Of a DNA stretch of 38,067 nt, positions 13,842 through 21,426 are shown one piece after another. Position 1 is the first letter of the stretch, and each line of letters starts with the position of its first letter. Under the pieces are notes generated by a model that was not told the DNA's origin, made no database searches, and saw nothing but the letters and a program-made list of their open reading frames with translations. The translations under genes were made by a program, and so were the position numbers. Source of the stretch: Lactobacillus sp. (lineage in GTDB: Bacteria; Bacillota; Bacilli; Lactobacillales; Lactobacillaceae); assembly GCA_022484695.1 (NCBI GenBank), contig JAKVKU010000020.1:1-38067 (forward strand), read 5' to 3'.

Positions 13842-14050
13842 CTCAATAATTTAAACGTTCTTAAATATAACTGGAATACCCTGGAAAGATTCAAAAGTCC
13901 AAGGCGTTCCGGTTTTTCATTTGTCAGGGTATATTTCAGCACTTCAGTATGCCGGCAACCAGCCCCGTATTTGCACTTGATATCCTTAAAGCTGATGCCT
14001 AAACCAACACCACGGTTTCGTTTCGTGATTAGATTTAGGGACTGTTTAAC
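13835..14050 (-). pseudogene. Remnant coding frame without start codon
   Basis: A 71-codon open frame on the - strand between two stops. It contains no Met and no usable start. The reading RGVGLGISFKDIKCKYGAGC, then RHTEVLKYTLTNEKPERLGL, looks like real protein rather than noise, so this is probably the 3' piece of a lost gene. I do not recognise the family. It ends inside the intron-like hairpin at 13812-13841. Together with that element it fills most of the 361-base gap after the serine hydrolase. Confidence 0.4.
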
Positions 14051-14066
14051 CTATAAAGTGCCGCTC

Positions 14067-14285
14067 TCACTTCATCACTTCAGTAAACCAGTCAGAGTCT
14101 TGTCTAGTCAGCCAGTCAAGTTCATCAAAAGATAGTTCATCAAACCAGGTTGGAAACTCAATATTATCGTCTTCAGGGCCATCTGGAAATTGACCAGTAG
14201 ATATTTGTTTTAGCTGATCAATTATCCACTTCTTTCTTTTGTTGTCCGGTTCAACCATAGCCATCCCTTTTTCAAACAAATTCAT
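14067..14285 (-). CDS. Orphan hypothetical protein, about 72 aa
   Basis: An acidic, tryptophan-rich C-terminal half (IEFPTWFDELSFDELDWLTR) follows a basic N-terminal part (EPDNKRKKWIIDQLKQI). There is no membrane segment. The ATG at 14285 has no clear ribosome site; the ATG at 14252 (MVEPDNKR) follows AAAGGGATGG and may be the true start. Just upstream in another frame is a short open piece ending WVLAKIANKHEFV, which hints that the region has been rearranged. Function is unknown, and it could be a gene fragment. Confidence 0.5.
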   Translation of the reverse strand: MNLFEKGMAMVEPDNKRKKWIIDQLKQISTGQFPDGPEDDNIEFPTWFDELSFDELDWLTRQDSDWFTEVMK

Positions 14286-14413
14286 GTTTATTTGCAATCT
14301 TAGCTAATACCCATTGTACAGGATTCTAGCCACGAGTCTTGCACTTAAATTAAAAATCAAAGGCATAAATTTAAATAATTAAGGAAAAATCCAGCTTTTA
14401 CAACGCAATAGAG

Positions 14414-14422
14414 TGATATAAT
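14414..14422 (+). promoter_or_regulatory. Extended -10 promoter for micropeptide 1
   Basis: TGATATAAT gives a perfect TATAAT with an extended-10 TG; the -35 is poor. Transcription would start near 14430, just ahead of an AAGGG and the GTG at 14442. Confidence 0.5.
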
Positions 14423-14441
14423 GGATGAAAAGAAGGGAAAC

Positions 14442-14559
14442 GTGAAAGGCAACCAAAAAAAAGCCTTCCAAACAACGTAAGAAAACTGTGATTATTAGTC
14501 TGGTAACCTCAATCATCAATCTAATAATTTCAATCCTAAACGTCATTGGAAAGCACTAG
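14442..14559 (+). pseudogene. Hydrophobic micropeptide gene with frameshift in an A8 run
   Basis: From the GTG at 14442 the frame reads MKGNQKK, meets a run of eight A at 14455-14462 and then stops early. One A fewer would give a continuous 38-residue peptide: basic KKPSKQRKK followed by TVIISLVTSIINLIISILNV and a short end. A basic head and a single hydrophobic helix are what type I toxin-like peptides look like. The A8 run may be a genuine mutation, a sequencing error, or a slippage site. A second start, GTG at 14488, would give only the hydrophobic part. The sequence around the start (AAAGGC) can pair with GCCTT across the A run, which could hide the start codon. Confidence 0.4.
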
Positions 14560-14563
14560 CAAA

Positions 14564-14585
14564 AATAAAGGCCTAGCCCTTTATT
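14564..14585. terminator. Hairpin after micropeptide 1
   Basis: A perfect eight-base-pair stem (AATAAAGG / CCTTTATT) with a six-base loop, five A on its left and CTTTG on its right. It could work in both directions, better leftward. Confidence 0.5.
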
Positions 14586-14597
14586 CTTTGTACCCAA

Positions 14598-14606
14598 ATT
14601 ATAGCA
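14598..14606 (-). promoter_or_regulatory. Leftward extended -10 promoter opposite micropeptide 1
   Basis: On the - strand TGCTATAAT: a perfect -10 with extended TG; the -35 is weak. A transcript from here would pass into the 3' end of the micropeptide 1 gene as antisense RNA, if it is not stopped at the hairpin 14564-14585. Confidence 0.4.
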
Positions 14607-14625
14607 TGCCTTTCATAATAATATC

Positions 14626-14712
14626 ATGACCAAAAACCTAAAAATCGTGATTACTGCACTAGTGATTGCTATTATTGCCCTTGTCCTTACAATTATTAAC
14701 TTAGTGAGATGA
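14626..14712 (+). CDS. Hydrophobic micropeptide 2, 28 aa
   Basis: Reads MTKNLKIVITALVIAIIALV and ends IINLVR: a short basic head and then one continuous hydrophobic helix. It resembles micropeptide 1 in the order K-x-VI-x-L-x-I-x-N-L. There is no ribosome site before the ATG, so it could be expressed from a leaderless or very short-leader message. Its stop is four bases before the XRE gene, which suggests one transcript and coupled translation. It may be a membrane-active toxin-like peptide or a small regulator; this is inferred from composition only. Confidence 0.45.
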   Translation: MTKNLKIVITALVIAIIALVLTIINLVR

Positions 14713-14716
14713 TTAA

Positions 14717-14938
14717 ATGAATGCCTATCAAGCCTATTTAGACAAAAACAATCTAACTCGTTATGCCATCGCTAAAGCCAGTGGCCTGGCTAATTCTACG
14801 CTGCAACGGGCCGCACAAGCTAAAGCTATTGACACCATCAGTATCAAGATCCTAAAGGCTACTGCCCTTGCCCTGAACAAAAAACCAGGTATGGTCCTAG
14901 ATGAAATCCTTGAGCTGGAAAAATCTGAATACATTTGA
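14717..14938 (+). CDS. Small XRE-type helix-turn-helix protein, 73 aa
   Basis: The whole protein is one DNA-binding domain: LTRYAIAKASGLANSTLQRA is helix 2, turn and helix 3, and ISIKILKATALALNKKPGMV is the stabilising end. Stand-alone proteins of this size are common in lactobacilli. It follows the 28-residue hydrophobic peptide by four bases and has only a weak ribosome site, so it probably depends on translation of that peptide. A regulator or antitoxin-like partner of the peptide is possible but unproven. Confidence 0.75.
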   Translation: MNAYQAYLDKNNLTRYAIAKASGLANSTLQRAAQAKAIDTISIKILKATALALNKKPGMVLDEILELEKSEYI

Positions 14939-15011
14939 CTTTACTACCAAAAAAAACTAAATCTTGAAAAGCCCTGTCTTGGGCTCAGTAAGTTCTATCA
15001 AACTTAAGCGT

Positions 15012-15060
15012 AAATAAACGAGCCGCTACCCAAAAAAAGCATAGCGACTCGTTTATTTAT
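15012..15060. terminator. Bidirectional terminator at the end of the adenine deaminase gene
   Basis: Arms AAATAAACGAG / CTCGTTTATTT plus an inner CGCTA / TAGCG pairing. T-rich flanks occur on both strands. It overlaps the stop codon of the leftward adenine deaminase gene and also closes the rightward XRE unit. Confidence 0.8.
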
Positions 15061-16733
15061 TTGGCATCCACTTTCTGCCCCACTTCGACTGAAATAAAGC
15101 TTTGGCTGTTAAAATCATACAGCCCCTGATCGGTCAATTTGATTGTCGGAATGACCGGCAGGGTTAAGAATGACAGGGTGATGAAGGGGTCAAAATCAAT
15201 TAACTGGCTGATTTGTTGATAGGCTGCATAAATATGCTTCAGGTCCCCACAAGCTTCGGTATAGGGCTTAGCCGACATCAACCCGGCAATAGCTAGGGGT
15301 ATAGTTGCTAAAACGCCGTGGTCATTAGCAACGGCAATCCCGCCGCCACAAGCGGTTATTGCTTCAATGGCTTGCATGATCGCCGCATCGCTTGAACCTA
15401 TGGCAGTTAAGTTGTGGGCATCATGGCCAATGGTTGTGGCTACTGCCCCATTTTGAATCTGGAAACCATGCACCAAACCTAAGCCAAAACTGCCGCTATC
15501 ATGGTGGCGTTCCACAACGACCATTTTTAAAATGTCTTGGGTCAAATCACTTTGAAAATTCGCCGTCGGTTGAATTTTTCGAATCAAATCAAGGGTATCA
15601 ATGTGATTTGGTTTGACACCGATCACATGCACCTGGGGTGTGGTTAGGGCTAATTGAAGTTCATTGGCTTTGAAATGATGATGGACGGTATTTTCGGCAA
15701 ATTCTAGGGGCTTAGTGGGTTGCAGTTGCAGCCACTGGCCTTTTTTCAATACCCGCGTTGGCATTGGCGCATCAATTGCTGCCAAAATATTAATGTCTGC
15801 TTGATACCCCGCTGCTAAAGCGCCTAAATCAGCAATATTATGCGCTCTGGTGGCGTTTAGACTGGCCATGGTATAAACCTGTTCAGGCTTTAAGCCCGCG
15901 GCTAAAGCCAAGCGAATATTGTAATCAATGCTGCCTTCAGCTACTAAGTCCGTGATTAACTTATCATCGGTACAAAAGGCAAAACTGGCCTCATTTTCTG
16001 GCGTGACCGCGCCAATTGTTGCTTTTAAGTCTCGTTCAACGGTCCCTTCCCGCAAAAAGACTTTAAAGTGGTGGGCCAGTCGTTCTTGAACTTCAGTCAC
16101 ATTCAAGGCCTCATGATCCGTGGTAATACCGGCCTTTTCATATACTGCCAACTGCTGAGCAGTCAAACCAGCGCCGTGGCCATCCGCCACAAAGCCGTGG
16201 GCTAAGGCATCCGCAATTTTAGCGGTAATGTCAGCATCCCCCTTTGCTACAGCAGGATAATCCATCACCTCAGCTAAACCTTTGACTTCGGGATAGCGGT
16301 AAAGGGGATGCAGGGCCTTGGCGTCTAAGGTAGCCCCATTGTGGTCAAAGGGCGTACAAGGCACACTGGAGGGTAACATGTCAAAGATATCCAGGGGTGT
16401 CTGGCGGCCATCTTGGATCATGTATTCAATACCCTTGGTGCCAATGACATTCGCAATTTCGTGGGGATCGGCAAAGATGCTGGTGACCCCATGGGGCAAT
16501 AAAACTTTCCCCAGTTCACTAGGCGCCACCAGGGCACTTTCCACATGAACGTGGGCGTCGATATAGCCAGGTACTAAGTATTGGCCTTGGGCGTCATAAG
16601 TCTGTAGTGCGTCAGCTTTAAGGGCGCCAACAGCCACAATTTTGCCAGCATCGATCCAAACAGCTTTATTTTCAAACTGCTGAGTAAATACGTTTAGAAC
16701 TTGGCCGTTTTCAATCTTCAAATCCACAAACAC
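15057..16733 (-). CDS. ade: Adenine deaminase (adenine to hypoxanthine)
   Basis: 558 residues, normal for the two-domain bacterial adenine deaminase of the amidohydrolase superfamily. The metal-binding motif DAHVHVES follows an N-terminal beta-sandwich, then LLPHGVTSIFADPHEIANVI; further on are DGHGAGL and the C-terminal domain HHDSGSFGLGLVHGFQ with IGHDAHNL. It feeds adenine into hypoxanthine for purine salvage, in the cytoplasm. GTG at 16733 follows AGGAGG by seven bases. A possible promoter upstream is TTGTAA-N18-TATGTT; a CTGAACGAT near it faintly resembles a PurR box but with mismatches. There is no purine riboswitch. It is a single-gene unit. Confidence 0.93.
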   Translation of the reverse strand: MFVDLKIENGQVLNVFTQQFENKAVWIDAGKIVAVGALKADALQTYDAQGQYLVPGYIDAHVHVESALVAPSELGKVLLPHGVTSIFADPHEIANVIGTKGIEYMIQDGRQTPLDIFDMLPSSVPCTPFDHNGATLDAKALHPLYRYPEVKGLAEVMDYPAVAKGDADITAKIADALAHGFVADGHGAGLTAQQLAVYEKAGITTDHEALNVTEVQERLAHHFKVFLREGTVERDLKATIGAVTPENEASFAFCTDDKLITDLVAEGSIDYNIRLALAAGLKPEQVYTMASLNATRAHNIADLGALAAGYQADINILAAIDAPMPTRVLKKGQWLQLQPTKPLEFAENTVHHHFKANELQLALTTPQVHVIGVKPNHIDTLDLIRKIQPTANFQSDLTQDILKMVVVERHHDSGSFGLGLVHGFQIQNGAVATTIGHDAHNLTAIGSSDAAIMQAIEAITACGGGIAVANDHGVLATIPLAIAGLMSAKPYTEACGDLKHIYAAYQQISQLIDFDPFITLSFLTLPVIPTIKLTDQGLYDFNSQSFISVEVGQKVDAK

Positions 16734-16847
16734 GCAATAACCTCCTAAAATAAATGATAAAAGTTAACATTAAATGCTAATAACATACAAATCGTTCAGA
16801 TATTGTTACAAATTATGCGACATGTTGCCCATAATTACAAGTTGATA

Positions 16848-16902
16848 TTAAAAAAAGATGACCTGCCGCCAAGACATTTGTCTTGTTCAACAGGTCATCT
16901 TT
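16848..16902 (-). terminator. Terminator of the glnPQ operon
   Basis: 12-base-pair arms AAAGATGACCTG / CAGGTCATCTTT, a loop with its own small AAGACA/TGTCTT hairpin, and a T run on the - strand. It ends transcription after the ATPase gene. Confidence 0.88.
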
Positions 16903-16911
16903 AATTGTTAA

Positions 16912-17649
16912 CTAAACATTTAATACTTTATTTAAGAAGTCTTGTAATCTTGGGTTTTGCGGATTGCTAAAGATGGCATCAGGTTTCCCTTGTTCCAAAA
17001 TCTTACCATCATCCACAAAAATCACCCGGTCGGCTACTTCTTTGGCAAAGCCCATTTCATGGGTGACCACTACCATGGTCATTCCCTGTTTAGCCAAGTC
17101 CTTCATAACGCCCAATACATCCCCGACCATTTCCGGATCTAGGGCTGAAGTTGGTTCATCAAAGAGCATCACATCTGGATTCATAGCCAAGGCCCGGGCA
17201 ATGGCCACCCGCTGTTGTTGGCCCCCAGATAGGGATTGGACTTTGGCGTCAAATTTGTCAGCTAATCCCACAGTTTCTAAGAGTTTCTTAGCTTGGGTTT
17301 GCGCTTGTTCTTTGGTTTCACCCTTTAATTCCATTGGGGCCAAAGTGATATTCTCAGAAACAGACAAATTGTTGAATAAATTGAAATGTTGGAACACCAT
17401 GCCGATGTTTTGACGTACTTTATTAATATCAGCCTTAGGATCACTGATATCCACATCATCCACCACGATGGAACCTGAAGAAGGCGCTTCAAGACGATTT
17501 AAGCAGCGGAGCAGCGTACTCTTCCCAGAACCAGATGGGCCGATGATGACCACTACTTCGTTATTTTGAACATCTAAATCGATGCCCTTTAAAACATGGT
17601 TCTCACCATAATTCTTTTTTAAGTCTTGCACTTTAATTTTTGAGGTCAT
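16912..17649 (-). CDS. glnQ: Glutamine ABC transporter ATPase, GlnQ
   Basis: 245 residues. Walker [10 protein letters not shown] at 37-45, the Q-loop FQHFNLF, the signature LSGGQQQR near 148 and Walker B VMLFDEP near 170, then the H-loop VVTHEM, mark a polar amino acid importer ATPase. It drives uptake through the permease encoded just upstream; the two genes overlap by four bases (ATGA), so they are made together. Its best match by type is GlnQ of Lactococcus lactis, because the partner has the GlnP layout. It is cytoplasmic, bound to the membrane complex. Confidence 0.93.
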   Translation of the reverse strand: MTSKIKVQDLKKNYGENHVLKGIDLDVQNNEVVVIIGPSGSGKSTLLRCLNRLEAPSSGSIVVDDVDISDPKADINKVRQNIGMVFQHFNLFNNLSVSENITLAPMELKGETKEQAQTQAKKLLETVGLADKFDAKVQSLSGGQQQRVAIARALAMNPDVMLFDEPTSALDPEMVGDVLGVMKDLAKQGMTMVVVTHEMGFAKEVADRVIFVDDGKILEQGKPDAIFSNPQNPRLQDFLNKVLNV

Positions 17650-19832
17650 GCATCCATTCTCCTTTGTACCCAGTTAGATAGCCAAGTTAACAACGTAATG
17701 ATTGCTAAGTAAATGAAAGCAACGATTGTCCAAACTTTGAAACCTTCCAAGTTACGGGCAATGATAATTTTCCCGGTTTGAGTCAGTTCCAATAAGCCGA
17801 TAATGGATAAAATAGACGTATCCTTCAAAGTAATGATGAACTGGTTGATAAATGACGGGATCATAATCCGAATCCCTTGGGGTAAGATGACCTTACGCAT
17901 AGATTTTCCATATGGCAAGCCCAATGAGCGCGCGGCTTCCATTTGCCCTGAATCCACGGCTTCAATCCCCCCTTTGACAAAGGCAGCGGTATAAGCCCCT
18001 TCATTTAAGGTTAAGGTCACGACCCCGGCGATAAAGGCTGGAATTTTACTACCCGTCAAGCTTGGAATACCGGTATAGATAAACAAGGCTAATACCAGCA
18101 ATGGCATCCCCCGGAAGATATAGATCAACGTGCTGGAAACGCCTTTGCCAAATTTACTTGGGGCAGCGCCCAATAAACCAACCACAATCCCAAAGATGGT
18201 GGCAAAGAAAATTGAAACAATGGTCAACCAAATTGTTTCTTTAAAGCCATCCCATAAAGCCCCTTTGTTTTGTTTGATCAAGCCCACAAAACTCCGGTTT
18301 TCTGTATCTTGGGTGGCAGCAGGTTTTGCTTTAGCGGCTGCCGATTGTTCATCCTTGCCTAAATACTTCGCAGTGATTTTATCGTACTGGCCATTAGCCT
18401 TTAAGTTGGCTAAGCCAGTGTTAAAGGCCGCTAATAAGTCAGCGTTGACACCCTTCTTCACAGCAAAACCGTAATCGCCCTTTTCGGCTGGGCCGGTAAC
18501 AATTTTCAACTTCGTGCCTTGTTGGATCCCGTAACGCATCACAGGTGAGTCTTCAAAACAAGCCACGGAATTGCCGGTCTCCACGTCTTGGTACATGTTG
18601 TTCGAATCGTCAAAGGTAACGGTCTTAAAGCCATATTTGGCTTTGATGCTGTTGGCATAATCAGCCCCGGCAGTCCCCGTCTTAACGGCAACTTTTTTAC
18701 CCTTTAACTGGTTTAACTTGGTAACTTTACTGTCCTTGGCCACAGCCATAACGACCCCAGATTGGAAATATGGGGATGAGAAGTCAAACTTCGCCTTCCG
18801 TTCATCGGTGATGGACATCCCCGCGATAACCCCGTCAATTTGTCCAGAATCCAAGGCTTGAACAGCGGCATTAAAGCCTAGTGGTTTCACGTCGACCTTA
18901 AAGCCTTGATTTTCCGCAATGGCATTCAACAGATCAATATCGATACCCACGTATTGATTTTGATCATTGGCAAATTCAAAGGGCGGAAAAGTAACGTCGG
19001 TCCCAATGGTAAAGGTCTTATCCGCAACTTTAGGATTCTTCTTAGTACTAGCGGTGCTGCTTGCACTTGATGTACCTAAGTATTTTTGCACAATTTTATC
19101 ATATGTGCCATTGGCTTTAATTTTCTTAAAGCCGGCATTGAATTTAGCTAATAGGGCTTTGTTCTTGCCTTTTTGGACGGCAAAACCATAATTGCCATTA
19201 TTAGCTGGTTTGGTGACGATCTTTAAGTCTAAGCCTTGGGCAACCCCATATTGCATCACGGGCTGATCTTCAAAACAGGCCACAGAATTACCGGTCGTTA
19301 CATCTTCATACATATTATTGGAATCATCAAAGGTGACTGTTTGAAAGCCGTATTTATCCTTGATACTGTTGGCATAAGTTGCCGCAGCCGTCCCGGTTTT
19401 TAGCGCCACTTTCTTACCCTTTAATTGGGAGAAACCTTTGATGTTGCTGTCTTTTTTAACAGCCATGACCACACCGGTCTTATAATAAGGCGTGCCGAAA
19501 TCAAATTTTGCTTGCCGGGCGGGGGTAATTGTCATCCCAGCGATAACCCCATCTATTTGACTGGCTTCAAGCGCCTGTACTGCTGCGTTAAAACCTAAAG
19601 GCTTAATATTGACCTTAAAGCCCTCTTCTTTAGCGACAGCGTTCATAATATCGATATCGATACCCACATATTTGTTTTGATCATTGGCAAACTCAAATGG
19701 TGGATAAGTCACATCCGTTCCAATTTGATATGTCTTCTCGGCAGCTTGTGCCGTGTGATTTGGTAGCATAACGCCTAAAAATCCCAGCAAACATGCTACA
19801 AGACCAAGTGATCTAATTAGCCACTTCTTCAT
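17646..19832 (-). CDS. glnP: Glutamine transporter GlnP: two binding domains fused to permease
   Basis: 728 residues in four parts: a signal sequence ending AQA near residue 30; binding domain 1 (about 34-255); binding domain 2 (about 270-495); and a permease domain with several membrane helices (about 520-725) and the EAA loop [14 protein letters not shown]. Both binding domains start with TYPPFEFAN or TFPPFEFAN and share long stretches, so one arose by duplication. This tandem layout is that of Lactococcus GlnP, in which the two domains differ in affinity for Gln, Glu and Asn. ATG at 19832 follows AGGAGGG. The leader holds a GlnR box. Confidence 0.93.
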   Translation of the reverse strand: MKKWLIRSLGLVACLLGFLGVMLPNHTAQAAEKTYQIGTDVTYPPFEFANDQNKYVGIDIDIMNAVAKEEGFKVNIKPLGFNAAVQALEASQIDGVIAGMTITPARQAKFDFGTPYYKTGVVMAVKKDSNIKGFSQLKGKKVALKTGTAAATYANSIKDKYGFQTVTFDDSNNMYEDVTTGNSVACFEDQPVMQYGVAQGLDLKIVTKPANNGNYGFAVQKGKNKALLAKFNAGFKKIKANGTYDKIVQKYLGTSSASSTASTKKNPKVADKTFTIGTDVTFPPFEFANDQNQYVGIDIDLLNAIAENQGFKVDVKPLGFNAAVQALDSGQIDGVIAGMSITDERKAKFDFSSPYFQSGVVMAVAKDSKVTKLNQLKGKKVAVKTGTAGADYANSIKAKYGFKTVTFDDSNNMYQDVETGNSVACFEDSPVMRYGIQQGTKLKIVTGPAEKGDYGFAVKKGVNADLLAAFNTGLANLKANGQYDKITAKYLGKDEQSAAAKAKPAATQDTENRSFVGLIKQNKGALWDGFKETIWLTIVSIFFATIFGIVVGLLGAAPSKFGKGVSSTLIYIFRGMPLLVLALFIYTGIPSLTGSKIPAFIAGVVTLTLNEGAYTAAFVKGGIEAVDSGQMEAARSLGLPYGKSMRKVILPQGIRIMIPSFINQFIITLKDTSILSIIGLLELTQTGKIIIARNLEGFKVWTIVAFIYLAIITLLTWLSNWVQRRMDA

Positions 19833-19855
19833 GATGACCCTCCTAATTTCCTATA

Positions 19856-19872
19856 TGTCATAAAACATGACA
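19856..19872. promoter_or_regulatory. GlnR operator in the glnPQ leader
   Basis: TGTCA-N7-TGACA is an exact match to the GlnR/TnrA consensus TGTNA-N7-TNACA. It lies about 8 to 24 bases after the predicted transcription start, where repressor would block elongation. Nitrogen-responsive repression of a glutamine importer is well known in lactic acid bacteria. Confidence 0.8.
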
Positions 19873-19886
19873 AACAAACCTTATCT

Positions 19887-19895
19887 ATCATATCA
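19887..19895 (-). promoter_or_regulatory. Extended -10 promoter of glnPQ
   Basis: On the - strand TGATATGAT gives an extended -10 (TG-N-TATGAT); the -35 is weak. It lies just upstream of the GlnR box and about 55 bases before the glnP start codon. Confidence 0.55.
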
Positions 19896-20000
19896 AAGTT
19901 TTTCAGAAAAGTATATGATTTTTCGCCAAGAACTCTCATGACTTCTTAATGCATTGCTTTTATGGGCGTTAAAAAAGTTGGAATAAATCAAGCGTTTCAG

Positions 20001-20029
20001 TTGACCTTATGCTCACACTATGGTAAATT
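20001..20029 (+). promoter_or_regulatory. clpP promoter
   Basis: TTGACC at 20001-20006, a 17-base spacer and TAAATT at 20024-20029 with an extended-10 TG at 20021-20022. The CIRCE element begins at the last base of the -10. Confidence 0.75.
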
Positions 20030-20055
20030 TAGCACTGTACTAATTAGAGTGCTAA
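20029..20055. promoter_or_regulatory. CIRCE element (HrcA operator) upstream of clpP
   Basis: TTAGCACTG-N9-GAGTGCTAA matches the CIRCE consensus (TTAGCACTC-N9-GAGTGCTAA) at 17 of 18 arm positions with exact spacing. It covers the transcription start, so HrcA binding would repress clpP until heat or protein stress. No full CtsR heptad repeat is seen nearby. Confidence 0.9.
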
Positions 20056-20079
20056 ATTTTAATATTAGGAGGTTCGTTT

Positions 20080-20667
20080 ATGCTTGTACCTACAGTAATT
20101 GAACAATCTGCAAGAGGCGAACGAGCTTATGACATCTACTCTCGTCTGTTAAAAGATCGCATTATCATGCTTTCTGGCGAAGTAAACGATCAAATGGCCA
20201 ATTCCATCATCGCGCAATTGCTCTTCTTGGATGCTCAAGATTCCGAAAAAGACATTTATATCTATATCAACTCACCTGGTGGTGTCATTACATCTGGCTT
20301 AGCAATCTTGGATACAATGAATTTTGTTAAAGCAGATGTTCAAACCATCGCACTAGGCATGGCTGCTTCAATGGCCAGTGTATTATTAGCAGGTGGTACT
20401 AAGGGTAAACGGTTTGCGTTACCACACGCAACCGTCTTAATTCACCAACCTTCTGGTGGTGCGCAAGGCCAACAAACTGAAATTGAAATTGCTGCAGAAG
20501 AAATTCTGAAGACTAGAAAGAGAATGAATCAAATTTTAGCCGATGCAACTGGTCAACCCGTTGAAGTTATCCAAAAGGATACTGAACGTGATAACTACTT
20601 GGATGCTGAACAAGCCAAGGCTTACGGTTTGATCGATAAAATCATGACCAGCCAACCTACCAAATAA
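20080..20667 (+). CDS. clpP: ATP-dependent Clp protease proteolytic subunit
   Basis: 195 residues, the normal length. The catalytic triad is visible: Ser97 in GMAASMAS, His122 in TVLIHQP, and Asp in [12 protein letters not shown] near 171. The IYINSPGG and [15 protein letters not shown] motifs are typical. Tetradecamers of ClpP degrade proteins unfolded by ClpC, ClpE or ClpX and contribute to stress tolerance. ATG at 20080 follows AGGAGG by seven bases. The gene is a single transcription unit with its own CIRCE-controlled promoter and a strong terminator. Confidence 0.98.
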   Translation: MLVPTVIEQSARGERAYDIYSRLLKDRIIMLSGEVNDQMANSIIAQLLFLDAQDSEKDIYIYINSPGGVITSGLAILDTMNFVKADVQTIALGMAASMASVLLAGGTKGKRFALPHATVLIHQPSGGAQGQQTEIEIAAEEILKTRKRMNQILADATGQPVEVIQKDTERDNYLDAEQAKAYGLIDKIMTSQPTK

Positions 20668-20675
20668 TAAATGCG

Positions 20676-20697
20676 TAACCTGATTTTTATCAGGTTA
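20676..20697 (+). terminator. Hairpin just after clpP without T run
   Basis: A perfect nine-base-pair stem (TAACCTGAT / ATCAGGTTA) with a four-T loop. No T run follows, so it is more likely an mRNA 3' stabiliser than a terminator. Confidence 0.4.
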
Positions 20698-20714
20698 ACA
20701 TCTATGGTCCATTT

Positions 20715-20760
20715 TAATAGCCCGCCGACAAACTTAAAGTTTGCCGCGGGCTATTTTTTT
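20715..20760 (+). terminator. clpP terminator
   Basis: Arms AATAGCCCGC / GCGGGCTATT with an inner AAACTT / AAGTTT pairing, then seven T on the + strand. It separates clpP from the convergent LysE gene. Confidence 0.88.
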
Positions 20761-20768
20761 GACCTTAA

Positions 20769-21329
20769 CTAGCGCCAAATATCATAAGCGCTAAAAAGCA
20801 ATAATAAAGCTACCAGGGTATTAAAAAGGCGATAATGGGCTACATAATAGCGTTGTAGCACTTTGCCCACTAGCGTCCAGGCAAAAGTACCAATGCTGCC
20901 AATTAAAATCATCAACAAATATTTCATAGGTTGCTGCCCCCATAACCCAGCATAGCCAAAGGCACTTAAACCGGTGATGAAATATAAATAGACTTTGATA
21001 TTGGTGGTTTGCAGTAAGGCCCCGGCTAACACTGGGCGCTTGAGCCGGGTTGTGGTTTGATTTGGTTTAGCTGTCAGCATTTCGTAGGCTAGGTAGAGCA
21101 AATAAGCCGAGCCGACTAGTTTTAAGCCCTGGATCACGAGGGCATGTTGTTGGAAGATCGTGGCAAAAAATGCTGCCACACCCCCTACAATAATCAAACC
21201 CATAAAAATCCCCAAATTAAAAGGAATCGCCTTTCTAAAACCATGCTGTTGGCCCTCACCCATGGCCATGATGGTGTTTGGCCCTGGCGTAAAAGACATC
21301 ACAAACGTAAATATCAAGAAGCCACTCAT
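20769..21329 (-). CDS. LysE/RhtB-family amino acid exporter
   Basis: 186 residues with about six membrane helices. The N-terminal SFTPGPNTIMAMGEGQQHGF is the family signature (PGPN, then G-x-x-x-G). A mid-protein KVYLYFITGLSAFG motif is also typical. The family exports basic or neutral amino acids; the substrate here cannot be told. ATG at 21329 faces the MarR gene across a 97-base region with two matched operators, so it is very probably under that regulator's control. The gene is somewhat shorter than the usual 200-210 residues. Confidence 0.88.
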   Translation of the reverse strand: MSGFLIFTFVMSFTPGPNTIMAMGEGQQHGFRKAIPFNLGIFMGLIIVGGVAAFFATIFQQHALVIQGLKLVGSAYLLYLAYEMLTAKPNQTTTRLKRPVLAGALLQTTNIKVYLYFITGLSAFGYAGLWGQQPMKYLLMILIGSIGTFAWTLVGKVLQRYYVAHYRLFNTLVALLLLFSAYDIWR

Positions 21330-21347
21330 AATTCCCCCACCTTTTTA

Positions 21348-21359
21348 TTGCATTTGCAA
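21348..21359. promoter_or_regulatory. MarR-type operator 1
   Basis: TTGCATTTGCAA, a five-base inverted repeat around two bases, about 18 bases upstream of the LysE start codon. It matches operator 2 at 10 of 12 positions. Confidence 0.6.
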
Positions 21360-21390
21360 TTATATTATTTTCAATCATACCATGATATAA

Positions 21391-21402
21391 TTGTATTTAC
21401 AA
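21391..21402. promoter_or_regulatory. MarR-type operator 2
   Basis: TTGTATTTACAA, a perfect five-base inverted repeat. It is 43 bases (about four helical turns) from operator 1, putting both on one face of the DNA. It lies 24 bases before the MarR gene start. Confidence 0.6.
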
Positions 21403-21426
21403 TAATAAAATTGGGAGGTTTTCCTC

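Noticed and set aside
16734-16847. Purine riboswitch upstream of adenine deaminase
   Set aside because: The conserved junction and loop bases of the purine aptamer are not present; only an ordinary leader is seen.
16964-17413. A 149-codon + strand ORF opposite glnQ
   Set aside because: It is a shadow of the ATPase frame; serine-rich composition and no ribosome site.
18130-18474. A 114-codon + strand ORF inside glnP
   Set aside because: Antisense shadow of the permease/binding domain junction with no start signals.
20001-20028. CtsR operator at clpP
   Set aside because: Only one heptad-like half (TTGACC) exists and it is the -35 element; the direct heptad repeat is missing.
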